From NCBI GenBank assembly GCA_910579075.1, contig CAJTSV010000065.1, forward strand, positions 1 to 22,288: a stretch of 22,288 bases of DNA, given 5' to 3'. The number at the start of each line of letters is the position of its first letter. Positions within the stretch are counted from its first letter, which is position 1. The notes under the pieces are model-generated. The model saw nothing but the letters and a program-made list of their open reading frames with translations, was not told the origin of the DNA and made no database searches. Source of the stretch: an uncultured Eubacterium sp. (GTDB taxonomy: Bacteria > Bacillota > Clostridia > Lachnospirales > Lachnospiraceae). Position numbers and translations under genes: made by a program. Shown one piece after another: positions 15,458-21,831 of this stretch.

Positions 15458-15635
15458 ATCATGGCAGGATATGTTGTTGAAAAAGAGGCATAAGTGTACA
15501 ATATACAGCAATGCATGCAGAACATCATTTTGCAGCAGAAAGCCAGGAAGGAAACAATGTAAAAAGGCAGGAAGCCGGCATAGGGTACAATCAAATTGCC
15601 CCGTGCTGTATGGATAGATGCAGGAGGTTGAAAAC

Positions 15636-16835
15636 ATGAAATTTCAAAACAAGCAGATTTTAATATATAAATGGAAGGCATACAACTATCTGGATGTCTG
15701 CCAGGCTTTTCTCGCCATGGGTTTTGAGGTGGATATCGTGGAACAGCATCTGCCGTCCTATGATGAAGACGAAGCATTTTCGGCCCGGCTGTCAGAGCTT
15801 TTGCGGCAGAAAAGCTATGATTTTGTATTCACCATCAACTATTTTGGCGTAATTTCAGATACCTGTGAGCAGGCCGGCGTGCCTTATGTCTCATGGTCCT
15901 GTGACAGTCCGCTTATCAGCATGTATCACGAATCGGTATATAACGCCTGCAACTATATTTTCCTGTTTGATAAAAGCAGTTATCTGTTTTTTAAAGCGCT
16001 TGGAGCGGCAAATATATGGCATCTTCCGCTTGCCGTGGACACAGGGCGCATCAGCCACATTTTGGAGCATGCAGACGACCTGAAATTATATCAGAATGAA
16101 ATATCACTCGTTGGAAGCCTTTATGAGCGCAATACATATGACCGGATAATTCCTACATTGCCGCAGTACTTAAAAGGGTATTTTGACTGTGCCATCGAAG
16201 CCCAGATGAATATCAGCGGCGGAAACCTGATTGAACAGTTATTGACAGACGAAATTTTGCAGGAGCTGGAACAGTATTATCATCTCGAAAAAACGGAACG
16301 TTCTTTTTCCGACCTTCGTCTTATTTTTGCAACAACCGTGCTCGGGCTGAAGGTGGCAAAGGAACAGCGGCGCAGCTGCCTTTTGGAGCTGGCCAAAAAG
16401 CATCAGGTTTCGATTTATACAAACAGCAACACGCAGGACCTGCTGCGGGTGGATTACCGCGGCTCGGTGGATTACTGGACGCAGATGCCGAAAGTATTTT
16501 ATGGAAGCCGGATTAACCTGAACCTTACCATTCCGAATATTAAGACCGGCATTCCCCTGAGAGTCTGGGACGTGCTCGGTGCCGGGGGATTTTTAATGAC
16601 AAATTACCAGCCGGAGCTGGAGCTTTATTTTGACCTGGACAAAGACCTTGCTGTATTTGAAAATAAGCGTGAGCTGGAACGAAAAGCTGCTTATTATCTG
16701 GAGCATGAGAAGGAACGGCTGGAAATTGCGCGAAACGGGCATGAAAAGGTAAAACAGTTCCACAGCTATGAAAAACGGATGGCACAGATGATGGAAATTC
16801 TCGAACAGGAAGAATTTCCAGGCCGCGGTGCCTGA
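15636..16835 (+). CDS. CgeB/DUF3880-like glycosyltransferase
   Basis: The 399-residue protein is a full-length DUF3880/CgeB-like glycosyltransferase. It has YDFVFTINYFGVISD and SWSCDSPL in the N-terminal half, then SRINLNLTIPN and PLRVWDVLGAGGFLMTNY in the C-terminal half. It is a clear homologue of the protein at 12042-13232, although it lies on the opposite strand on the other side of flagellin. The ATG at 15636 is chosen because GGAGG lies 8 bases upstream; an in-frame ATG at 15618 has no such site. The 178 bp before it hold no clear terminator, so it is probably cotranscribed with the gene ending at 15457. It converges on the radical SAM gene. Confidence 0.83.
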   Translation: MKFQNKQILIYKWKAYNYLDVCQAFLAMGFEVDIVEQHLPSYDEDEAFSARLSELLRQKSYDFVFTINYFGVISDTCEQAGVPYVSWSCDSPLISMYHESVYNACNYIFLFDKSSYLFFKALGAANIWHLPLAVDTGRISHILEHADDLKLYQNEISLVGSLYERNTYDRIIPTLPQYLKGYFDCAIEAQMNISGGNLIEQLLTDEILQELEQYYHLEKTERSFSDLRLIFATTVLGLKVAKEQRRSCLLELAKKHQVSIYTNSNTQDLLRVDYRGSVDYWTQMPKVFYGSRINLNLTIPNIKTGIPLRVWDVLGAGGFLMTNYQPELELYFDLDKDLAVFENKRELERKAAYYLEHEKERLEIARNGHEKVKQFHSYEKRMAQMMEILEQEEFPGRGA

Positions 16836-16938
16836 ATACTGGCAATCGCTGAAAGCATGGATTTACCAGGCCATTGCATTTTTCATCCTATTGTCTATCA
16901 TGCATGCGCTGGACATCTGTTTTGGATGCCGTTTCGTA

Positions 16939-18285
16939 TCAGGAATACATGCTGCTGTCGGGCTTATCCTGCCTGTGCATGATAAAGTGAACAGGGCCGG
17001 AGTTTACCTGAATGGAGGCCGGAAGGCCTAAAGGCAGGCTTTTAAACCAGCCCTGGCAGCTTCGAAAGGCCTGTGTAATAGCATGCAGTGCCGTTTTTTC
17101 GGTAAGATGTTCTGCTTCAAACACATATACCGCTGCGGGCGTATTTGTTCCGCCTGTGGTTTCCGGCCAGCCGGGATTTCTGCCGTCAGCGGTAACACGC
17201 ATTGTGTATGGGACATTTTTTATGCGGAATGTTTCAGCCGCCCCCGCCAGGCTTTTCTGTTTCAGCTGCATATGGCTGAGAGCTTCCAGCACAGAAAGGG
17301 CCCGTTCCTGCATCACATCATTTCTCAGCCGCTCTGCAAATGCCGGATTGGCAAAAAGCTCATGGCACAGGCTGCAGGCAGACTGGGTCTGGCGGCTGAC
17401 TTCTATCCGGTATTCTCCTGCTTTTTGAAGCAGCCATGCAAAGTCATGCCGGGTCAGCTCGGCGAACAGGCTGAGATACTGATACCGTTTCATAATATCT
17501 TTTAAAGACATATCATGGATATTCCCTTCACATAACCGGCTGTTGTACACGGCCTGTGAACAGCATGGATAAACGCTGCCGTCATACAGGACAGAGAGCA
17601 TCCGCTGGTTATGGCACGACCAGGCGGGATTCACATCTTTCATAAGGAACTGATCCAGATTTTCTGCCCGTCCCACAGGCATAAATGGATAAATTAAAAT
17701 CTGGATTTCATATGCGTCCTCACCCAGCTCTTTCAAAAGCCGCATGGCGCTGTGTTCACCCGCACTGTCTCCGGCTGCCAGCAGAAAGCGGATATCGGTG
17801 TTTCGGACAGCATGAATGATGTTGCGGATGCAGGAGAGGGGAACATACTCCTGATGGTATTGGTCCATGCTGACTGTCAGGGAATCCAGACCGGCAGAGC
17901 AGAGATTTTCCAGCCGCAGCCTGGCTGCTTCGGCGGTGGCTGCCCAGAAGCCGTTGGTAGTCAGCGAAGCCTGCATGCCGTACTGCTTCGTCCTGCGGAT
18001 ACATGTAAGAAGCAGTTCTTCGCGCAGCATGGCTTCTCCGCCGGTAAATCCGATTTTTTTGATTTCCGGGATGCCGGCTGCTTCCTGAATCATGCGAAGG
18101 ACAAGCTCCCCGTCCAGTTCTTCTGTCTGCTGCGGGGAGCACTCAAAACAGCACATCCGGCATCGTGCCGTGCATTTGCGGGTCAGTGCAATGCCCAGAA
18201 AATCAAAAAGCGGGGGCTGTGGCCGGGACTCAGCCGCGCCGTTTTCTGCGATGTCTTGTGTCTGTATGGATAAATAATATTTCAT
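16939..18285 (-). CDS. Radical SAM/SPASM peptide maturase (Nif11-class RiPP)
   Basis: The 448-residue protein has the radical SAM cluster CX3CX2C at Cys38, Cys42 and Cys45, and the SAM-binding TGGE at 81-84. A SPASM-type auxiliary-cluster region follows, with Cys224, Cys241, Cys242, Cys252, Cys304 and Cys307. Such enzymes modify ribosomally made peptides by radical chemistry. The C-terminal 120 residues are not recognised. I place the start at 18285, after GAGGA; a frame open to 18336 would add 17 unlikely residues. The gene lies 66 bp after the Nif11-leader peptide gene on the same strand, which identifies its probable substrate. It has no promoter of its own and so depends on the switch upstream of that gene. 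The exact reaction is unknown. Confidence 0.85.
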   Translation of the reverse strand: MKYYLSIQTQDIAENGAAESRPQPPLFDFLGIALTRKCTARCRMCCFECSPQQTEELDGELVLRMIQEAAGIPEIKKIGFTGGEAMLREELLLTCIRRTKQYGMQASLTTNGFWAATAEAARLRLENLCSAGLDSLTVSMDQYHQEYVPLSCIRNIIHAVRNTDIRFLLAAGDSAGEHSAMRLLKELGEDAYEIQILIYPFMPVGRAENLDQFLMKDVNPAWSCHNQRMLSVLYDGSVYPCCSQAVYNSRLCEGNIHDMSLKDIMKRYQYLSLFAELTRHDFAWLLQKAGEYRIEVSRQTQSACSLCHELFANPAFAERLRNDVMQERALSVLEALSHMQLKQKSLAGAAETFRIKNVPYTMRVTADGRNPGWPETTGGTNTPAAVYVFEAEHLTEKTALHAITQAFRSCQGWFKSLPLGLPASIQVNSGPVHFIMHRQDKPDSSMYS

Positions 18286-18351
18286 AAGGGGTCCTCGCCT
18301 TCGGGTGGGGCTGTCTTGAGATGGCAGGCAGCCCATTTGCCGGTTTTGTCG

Positions 18352-18615
18352 TTATCCGTGAACAGCGACATAAGAAGAATAAACGATAACGCTGCTGCCT
18401 TTTGCAAACGGGTCGCTTCTGGCCGCCCGTCCGCTTTGCAGAATCGCTCTGGTCAAATCATCAAAATTCAAATCATATCCATACTGCTGTGCAATCTCTG
18501 CCAGGGCAGTCATCACATCCATAACCGTTCCCTTCCGGGCAAAGCAGTCACGCAATTCGTCCACGGCTTTTTCATCCGATTTGATGATTTGAATAAACTC
18601 GCTTAAATCTGTCAT
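18352..18615 (-). CDS. Nif11-leader RiPP precursor peptide
   Basis: The 87-residue peptide begins with a Nif11-like leader. Residues 1-58 have the family pattern: DLSEFIQIIKSD, a central helix with Ala-Glu-Ile-Ala, and GYDLNFDDL. Residues about 61-87 form a short, Gly/Ser/Val-rich tail ending SSVIVYSSYVAVHG, the likely core. The core has no Cys, so thioether and lanthionine products are excluded, and the leader has one Cys (24). There is no clear Gly-Gly cleavage site. The ATG at 18615 follows AGAAAGGATG. An open frame continues to 18732 but crosses the recombination site and lacks a ribosome binding site, so it is rejected. The radical SAM gene follows by 66 bp. Expression is predicted to depend on inversion of the segment 18633-19177. 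Confidence 0.75.
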   Translation of the reverse strand: MTDLSEFIQIIKSDEKAVDELRDCFARKGTVMDVMTALAEIAQQYGYDLNFDDLTRAILQSGRAARSDPFAKGSSVIVYSSYVAVHG

Positions 18616-18632
18616 GTTTACATCCTTTCTGT

Positions 18633-18656
18633 TAACATAATACGGCATTTTGTTTC
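18633..18656. repeat. Left inverted repeat / recombinase core site
   Basis: These 24 bases match the reverse complement of 19154-19177 at 23 positions. The site has arms AACATAAT (18634-18641) and ATTTTGTT (18647-18654) around a 5-base asymmetric centre, the usual layout for a tyrosine recombinase. It overlaps the -10 hexamer TATTAT (18637-18642, - strand) just ahead of the Nif11 peptide gene. Confidence 0.8.
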
Positions 18657-18763
18657 GCTTCATCACGATAGCAGGGCTGGCAGAATCGTGCTTTTCAAAA
18701 GGGGATGATGGCAGGGGATAAGCATTTTTCAAACACGCGCTAACAGTAAAGACAGAAAGCAGG

Positions 18764-18927
18764 CTAGTGCTCCATCCGGGCAGAAATCAGAGTTTATGAC
18801 AGCCTGATTCACGCCATTGCTTCGTTAAAATTTCTAGTCGATGACCACATCGCCGTTGAAATTTTGCCTTGCACTGACGCGAATCAGTCAGCACTAAACT
18901 CTGATTTCTGCCCGGATGGAGCACTAG
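18764..18927. repeat. 164-bp near-palindromic element, MITE-like
   Basis: The outer 33 bases at 18764-18796 and 18895-18927 are perfect reverse complements, beginning CTAGTGCTCCATCCGGGC. The pairing continues inward imperfectly through CTGATTC, AAAATTTC and finally CGATG-ACCA-CATCG at the centre, so the whole element can fold as one long hairpin. It encodes no protein. It resembles a miniature inverted-repeat element or a large REP-type repeat inserted into the switch. As RNA it might act as a barrier to transcription in both directions. Confidence 0.8.
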
Positions 18928-18973
18928 GACAGAAGCTGTTTTAATATAAATGCCAGATAGGAGCTGCTGAGAC

Positions 18974-19063
18974 AAATAAAAACAGAAAGACAGGTTCATG
19001 GAAAATGTCATTTTCTATGTCGGCAGCATGTACAGGCAATGGAAATAAAAACAGGAAGACAGG
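18974..19063 (+). repeat. Two-copy direct repeat, 69-bp period
   Basis: AAATAAAAACAGAAAGACAGG (18974-18994 in one copy, 19043-19063 in the other, 20 of 21 identical) recurs 69 bases apart. The sequence after each copy is also related (ATTTTC, CAG and GTACA landmarks in order). The second copy is more diverged from base 19064 on. It may be an old tandem duplication. Confidence 0.55.
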
Positions 19064-19144
19064 ATAATGAATATGCATTTTCCATAACAACAGGTTTGTA
19101 CAAACAAATAGAATGAAAAACGGGAAATGGAAGGATAAGACGGG

Positions 19145-19173
19145 TTGACAATGGAAACAAAATGCCGTATTTT
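19145..19173 (+). promoter_or_regulatory. Invertible sigma-A promoter, now facing the recombinase 3' end
   Basis: TTGACA at 19145-19150, a 17-base spacer and TATTTT at 19168-19173 form a strong promoter on the + strand. The -10 lies within the right inverted repeat. As drawn it would transcribe antisense through the recombinase gene. After inversion, crossover within the central GCCGT would replace TATTTT by TATTAT and place the promoter 21 bases before the Nif11 peptide ATG. Confidence 0.75.
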
Positions 19174-19177
19174 GTTA
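19154..19177. repeat. Right inverted repeat / recombinase core site
   Basis: The perfect arms AACAAAAT (19156-19163) and ATTTTGTT (19169-19176) flank the 5-base centre GCCGT, giving a symmetric recombinase binding site. It is the reverse complement of 18633-18656 except for one base. It ends 17 bp before the recombinase stop codon. Confidence 0.8.
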
Positions 19178-19194
19178 GCCGTTACAGATGAGCC

Positions 19195-20019
19195 TTAAAG
19201 GCCCAGGCTGTTCATGCGCTTTCGTTTTTCCGCAGCGGTTGTGGCTGTATAAATCCGGGTCGTTTCCAGGCTGGAATGCCCCAGGATGTCAGCCAGCTCC
19301 GGCAGGTTTCCATAATGCTCCATATAAGTAACCGCAAATAAATGCCGGAAGCTGTGCGGATGGGCCTTTTCTTTCGGAACGCCCGCAGCTTCTGCAATCG
19401 AAAGAAACATTTTATAAACGCTGACCCGCGTAATCGGGAGTGCGGAATTGCCGCGGAAAATCACGCCTTCGGTAAGGTTTCTGCTGCCACAGTAATTGCG
19501 CAGCTCCTCAATCAGGCAGTCGGGGAGATAAATTTCACGCTGCTTTCCTTTGCTGAAAACATCAATTTTGTGCTGCCCCAGTATTTCCACCGTAAAATGC
19601 TGCAGCTCACTGATGCGGATTCCTGTCAGCGCAAGCGTGCGCATAATGCAGTAATATTTCTCACGTCCGCTGCGCCTGGCATAATCCAGCATTTTTTTGT
19701 ATTCTGAAATGCTGATGATATTTTCCAGGCTCTGTCTTCTCTGGATTTTTTCTGTCCGGACAGTACTGCCCGGATATCCGGAATATTTTAAATACCTGTT
19801 TACGGATATAATGGCCAGGTTCAGGGTGCATACCGAACGCTCCCTGGACTTGAGCAGGTGCTTATACCGGATGGCATCATTTTTGGTAACCGGCTTTCTG
19901 CCATTCAGATACTGGATAAATTCAGCTGCATGCCGGGTGTAGATTTCAACTGTCCCGCTGGATAGTTCTTCTTCCTCTAAATAAGTCTGAAATTGCCTGA
20001 TTTCTTTTTGAAAATCCAT
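19195..20019 (-). CDS. Tyrosine recombinase, predicted DNA invertase
   Basis: The 274-residue protein has an N-terminal SAM-like DNA-binding domain (about 1-85) and a catalytic domain with all six conserved positions: Arg135 (TGIRISEL), Lys157 or Lys159 (SKGKQ), His222 and Arg225 (HSFRH), His248 (LGHSS) and Tyr257 (TRIYT). It is the size of XerC/D-like enzymes. Adjacent inverted repeats with recombinase-site layout indicate that it inverts the segment 18633-19177, as related enzymes do in Clostridioides and other gut bacteria. Ribosome binding site AAAGGAG precedes the ATG. It follows the XRE gene by 100 bp, probably in one operon. Antisense transcription from the OFF-orientation promoter might reduce its expression. 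Confidence 0.88.
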   Translation of the reverse strand: MDFQKEIRQFQTYLEEEELSSGTVEIYTRHAAEFIQYLNGRKPVTKNDAIRYKHLLKSRERSVCTLNLAIISVNRYLKYSGYPGSTVRTEKIQRRQSLENIISISEYKKMLDYARRSGREKYYCIMRTLALTGIRISELQHFTVEILGQHKIDVFSKGKQREIYLPDCLIEELRNYCGSRNLTEGVIFRGNSALPITRVSVYKMFLSIAEAAGVPKEKAHPHSFRHLFAVTYMEHYGNLPELADILGHSSLETTRIYTATTAAEKRKRMNSLGL

Positions 20020-20044
20020 GCTCTGCTTCTCCTTTGTGATTTTT

Positions 20045-20077
20045 CAGCCATACAGTACCGTACCTTCCATATGGCTG
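20045..20077. repeat. Hairpin between XRE and recombinase genes
   Basis: CAGCCATA (20045-20052) pairs perfectly with TATGGCTG (20070-20077) over a 17-base loop. In the recombinase transcript it would lie just before the ribosome binding site. There is no T tract, so it is more likely a processing or translational element than a terminator. Confidence 0.4.
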
Positions 20078-20119
20078 GCAGGAAAAGCGGGCAAACCAGT
20101 GCAGGTAATTTTAAATGCT

Positions 20120-20533
20120 TTAGAGCAGTTTTAATATTTCTTCCTCACTCGTAGCTGTTACCCTTGCAATTGTAGCAGTTGGAATTCCGCAGGTATGGAG
20201 ATTGCGTATTGTCTGGTCCATCTGCTTTTTCTGTCTGGCAATGGTATTCAGCAGTGCGCACAGATAATCTTCCATCGTAACCGAAGCCGGATAAATCTGT
20301 CCCATAACCCTGGAAGACATCGAAGAAGCACTTTCCGGTGCAGATTCTGAAAGCCCGAGCAGCGTGTCCGCTGAAACCTGCAGCATCTGGCAGAGCTTTT
20401 CAATCGAGTCTTCCGACAGCGGCACGCGCCCGGTCTCATATTTCGAGACAGCAGCCGGCTTAATGCCCAGTACTTCCGCAATATCAGCCTGAGAGATGCC
20501 GCGTTCCCTGCGTAATCTTTTTAATTGGTTCAT
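20120..20533 (-). CDS. XRE-family HTH transcriptional regulator
   Basis: The 137-residue protein starts with an XRE/Cro-type helix-turn-helix at about 3-55, with ISQADIAEVLG and AAVSKYETG as the two helices. The C-terminal 50 residues end in a second short helix-turn-helix-like motif (CGIPTATIARVTATSEEEI) and may mediate dimerisation or DNA contact. The ATG at 20533 has GAAAGGA upstream; a TTG at 20551 is less likely. It is the first gene of an operon with the recombinase and so may set when the switch flips, or regulate its own promoter. No operator could be picked out with confidence. Confidence 0.85.
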   Translation of the reverse strand: MNQLKRLRRERGISQADIAEVLGIKPAAVSKYETGRVPLSEDSIEKLCQMLQVSADTLLGLSESAPESASSMSSRVMGQIYPASVTMEDYLCALLNTIARQKKQMDQTIRNLHTCGIPTATIARVTATSEEEILKLL

Positions 20534-20795
20534 AGTTGAGATTCCTTTCAAAAAGTATGCTTATTGAGGTTATAACATTTATTAATTGCTGATATAAAAA
20601 ATATAAGTCGCAGATACGCTATCGCTGTATCAGATGAAAGCTGCCAGTCAGGAAATAAGGACAGGAAAAATGAAAACTGCGGCCCGGATTCCTGTCACAT
20701 GATTTTTAGCAGAAGCTGCTGAATTAAGAGCGGAAAACAGGTAATTATATGCAGATTGTTTCCATATCCTGGCACGATAGAAATCCTATAAAGAA

Positions 20796-20824
20796 ATAAT
20801 ATTACAACAAAACGAAATTGTAAA
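20796..20824 (-). promoter_or_regulatory. Predicted sigma-A promoter for XRE-recombinase operon
   Basis: On the - strand TTTACA (20819-20824), a 17-base spacer and TATTAT (20796-20801) form a strong promoter. It implies an untranslated leader of about 255 bases before the XRE start codon, long enough for RNA-level control. Confidence 0.6.
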
Positions 20825-20911
20825 GACTCTTTTTGGGAGAAGAAATTTGCTCACTCCTGTGTGAACAGTAACAGCCGTTCAGCCCGGGACTCTGCACTTG
20901 CTGTAAAATCC

Positions 20912-20939
20912 TTGTCTGTTGCCGGAATTGTGCTATAAT
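20912..20939 (+). promoter_or_regulatory. Predicted sigma-A promoter for TraX-family gene
   Basis: TTGTCT at 20912-20917, a 16-base spacer and a perfect TATAAT at 20934-20939, with the extended TG at 20931-20932, lie 46 bp upstream of the ATG. Confidence 0.75.
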
Positions 20940-20985
20940 GGAACCATCAGGCTGGCCGGAGTTTACAGTATATAAAGGAGGAATT

Positions 20986-21831
20986 ATGAACACCAAAACC
21001 AGACATATCATTTCGCTAAACGCCTTTCATATCAAACTGATTGCCTTAATCACTATGACACTGGACCATATCGGAGCCTATCAGACGTTCACATACAGCC
21101 GTTCAGTCAATGACGGACTGCGGATAATCGGCCGGATAGCCGCGCCGCTTTTCTTATTTATGGTAATAGAGGGAATGCGCCATACACATCACCAGGCGAA
21201 ATATATTCTCCGCCTGTATACGGCAGGAGTTATCATAGAAATAATCAACCACATAATCGAAAACAACACCGGTACACCCGGCCTGGGCAATACCCTTCCG
21301 ACGTTCTTTTATACAGCACTCTTTATATTCTGTATTGAACAAATCATAAAAAACCGCAATAATGCCAAGGCAGCTTGTGCAGCAGTCTGCGGCCTGGCAG
21401 TCCCGTTTTTGTTTTATGTGCTCAACGTTGTTCTGGCATGCCAGGGTTATGCTGCAGCATGGAGCATGATTTCTATATTCTGCCCATCTCCAATGGACAT
21501 TGATTATTCAATTTTGTTTATACTAATTGGAATTGCCTGGTATTTTATTGATAACAGGGCTATCAATTGCGCTATCTTTGCACTGCTCTGCCTGATATGC
21601 AGAATCGTGCCAGTTTCCATCTTTTTTACAACACAATGCATCTGGTTTTGCCCGGTAGTTTTCGACATATTTCAGCTGTTCACAGAAAATCAGTGGCTAA
21701 TGTGCCTCGCAATCCCATTTATGCTGCTATACAATGGAGAAAAAGGCCGCAGCCTGAAATACCTGTTTTACATATACTACCCGCTTCATGTATACATCCT
21801 TTATTTTATCCAGTTCCTGAAAAACACCTGA
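20986..21831 (+). CDS. TraX-family multi-pass membrane protein
   Basis: The 281-residue protein matches the TraX family. It starts with LNAFHIKLIALITMTLDHIGA, followed by LRIIGRIAAPLFLFMVIEGMRHT and a C-terminal LLYNGEKG and YYPLHVYIL, all family landmarks. About seven to eight hydrophobic segments are visible, so it is an integral membrane protein. F-plasmid TraX acetylates pilin; chromosomal relatives in Clostridia are thought to acylate surface molecules, but function is unproven. AAAGGAGG lies directly upstream of the ATG at 20986. An in-frame ATG at 20938 overlaps the -10 and is rejected. It has its own promoter and is not obviously linked to the RiPP switch. Confidence 0.87.
   Translation: MNTKTRHIISLNAFHIKLIALITMTLDHIGAYQTFTYSRSVNDGLRIIGRIAAPLFLFMVIEGMRHTHHQAKYILRLYTAGVIIEIINHIIENNTGTPGLGNTLPTFFYTALFIFCIEQIIKNRNNAKAACAAVCGLAVPFLFYVLNVVLACQGYAAAWSMISIFCPSPMDIDYSILFILIGIAWYFIDNRAINCAIFALLCLICRIVPVSIFFTTQCIWFCPVVFDIFQLFTENQWLMCLAIPFMLLYNGEKGRSLKYLFYIYYPLHVYILYFIQFLKNT

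Larger units (their letters stand above)
18633..19177. other. Predicted invertible promoter segment
   Basis: A 545-bp segment bounded by the inverted repeats at 18633-18656 and 19154-19177 lies between the RiPP genes and the tyrosine recombinase gene. It has no credible gene. It holds a promoter at its right end pointing right, a 164-bp palindrome and a short direct repeat. In the present orientation no good promoter faces the peptide gene: the sequence 17 bases upstream of the TATTAT -10 is TGATGA, a poor -35. Inversion would bring TTGACA to that position. The present orientation is therefore predicted OFF. This is inference from sequence; no inverted reads can be seen here. Confidence 0.75.
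20534..20985. other. Intergenic region with two divergent promoters
   Basis: No gene is supported in these 452 bp. The left part holds a long leader for the XRE-recombinase operon, about 250 bases, with only weak hairpins (for example AGCAG/CTGCT near 20708-20720). The right part holds the TraX promoter and ribosome binding site. Confidence 0.6.

Noticed and set aside
16828..17031. 67-residue frame between the CgeB-like and radical SAM genes
   Set aside because: Its start overlaps the CgeB-like stop, it overlaps the end of the radical SAM gene, and no independent ribosome binding site or domain is visible.
17012..18277. Several long frames opposite the radical SAM gene (up to 173 residues)
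   Set aside because: They lie antisense to a clear enzyme with conserved Cys motifs and lack ribosome binding sites; they are typical shadows of a GC-rich gene.
18352..18732. Longer 126-residue version of the Nif11 peptide
   Set aside because: The extra N-terminal 39 residues cross the recombination site, match no Nif11 leader and have no ribosome binding site. The ATG at 18615 has a good one.
18787..19011. 74-residue frame inside the invertible segment (- strand)
   Set aside because: It runs through most of the palindromic element, lacks a ribosome binding site and has no recognisable domain.
20791..20824. TTACAA/TTGTAA repeat as another recombinase site
   Set aside because: Its arms and centre do not match the 18633 and 19154 sites; it is explained better as part of the XRE promoter.
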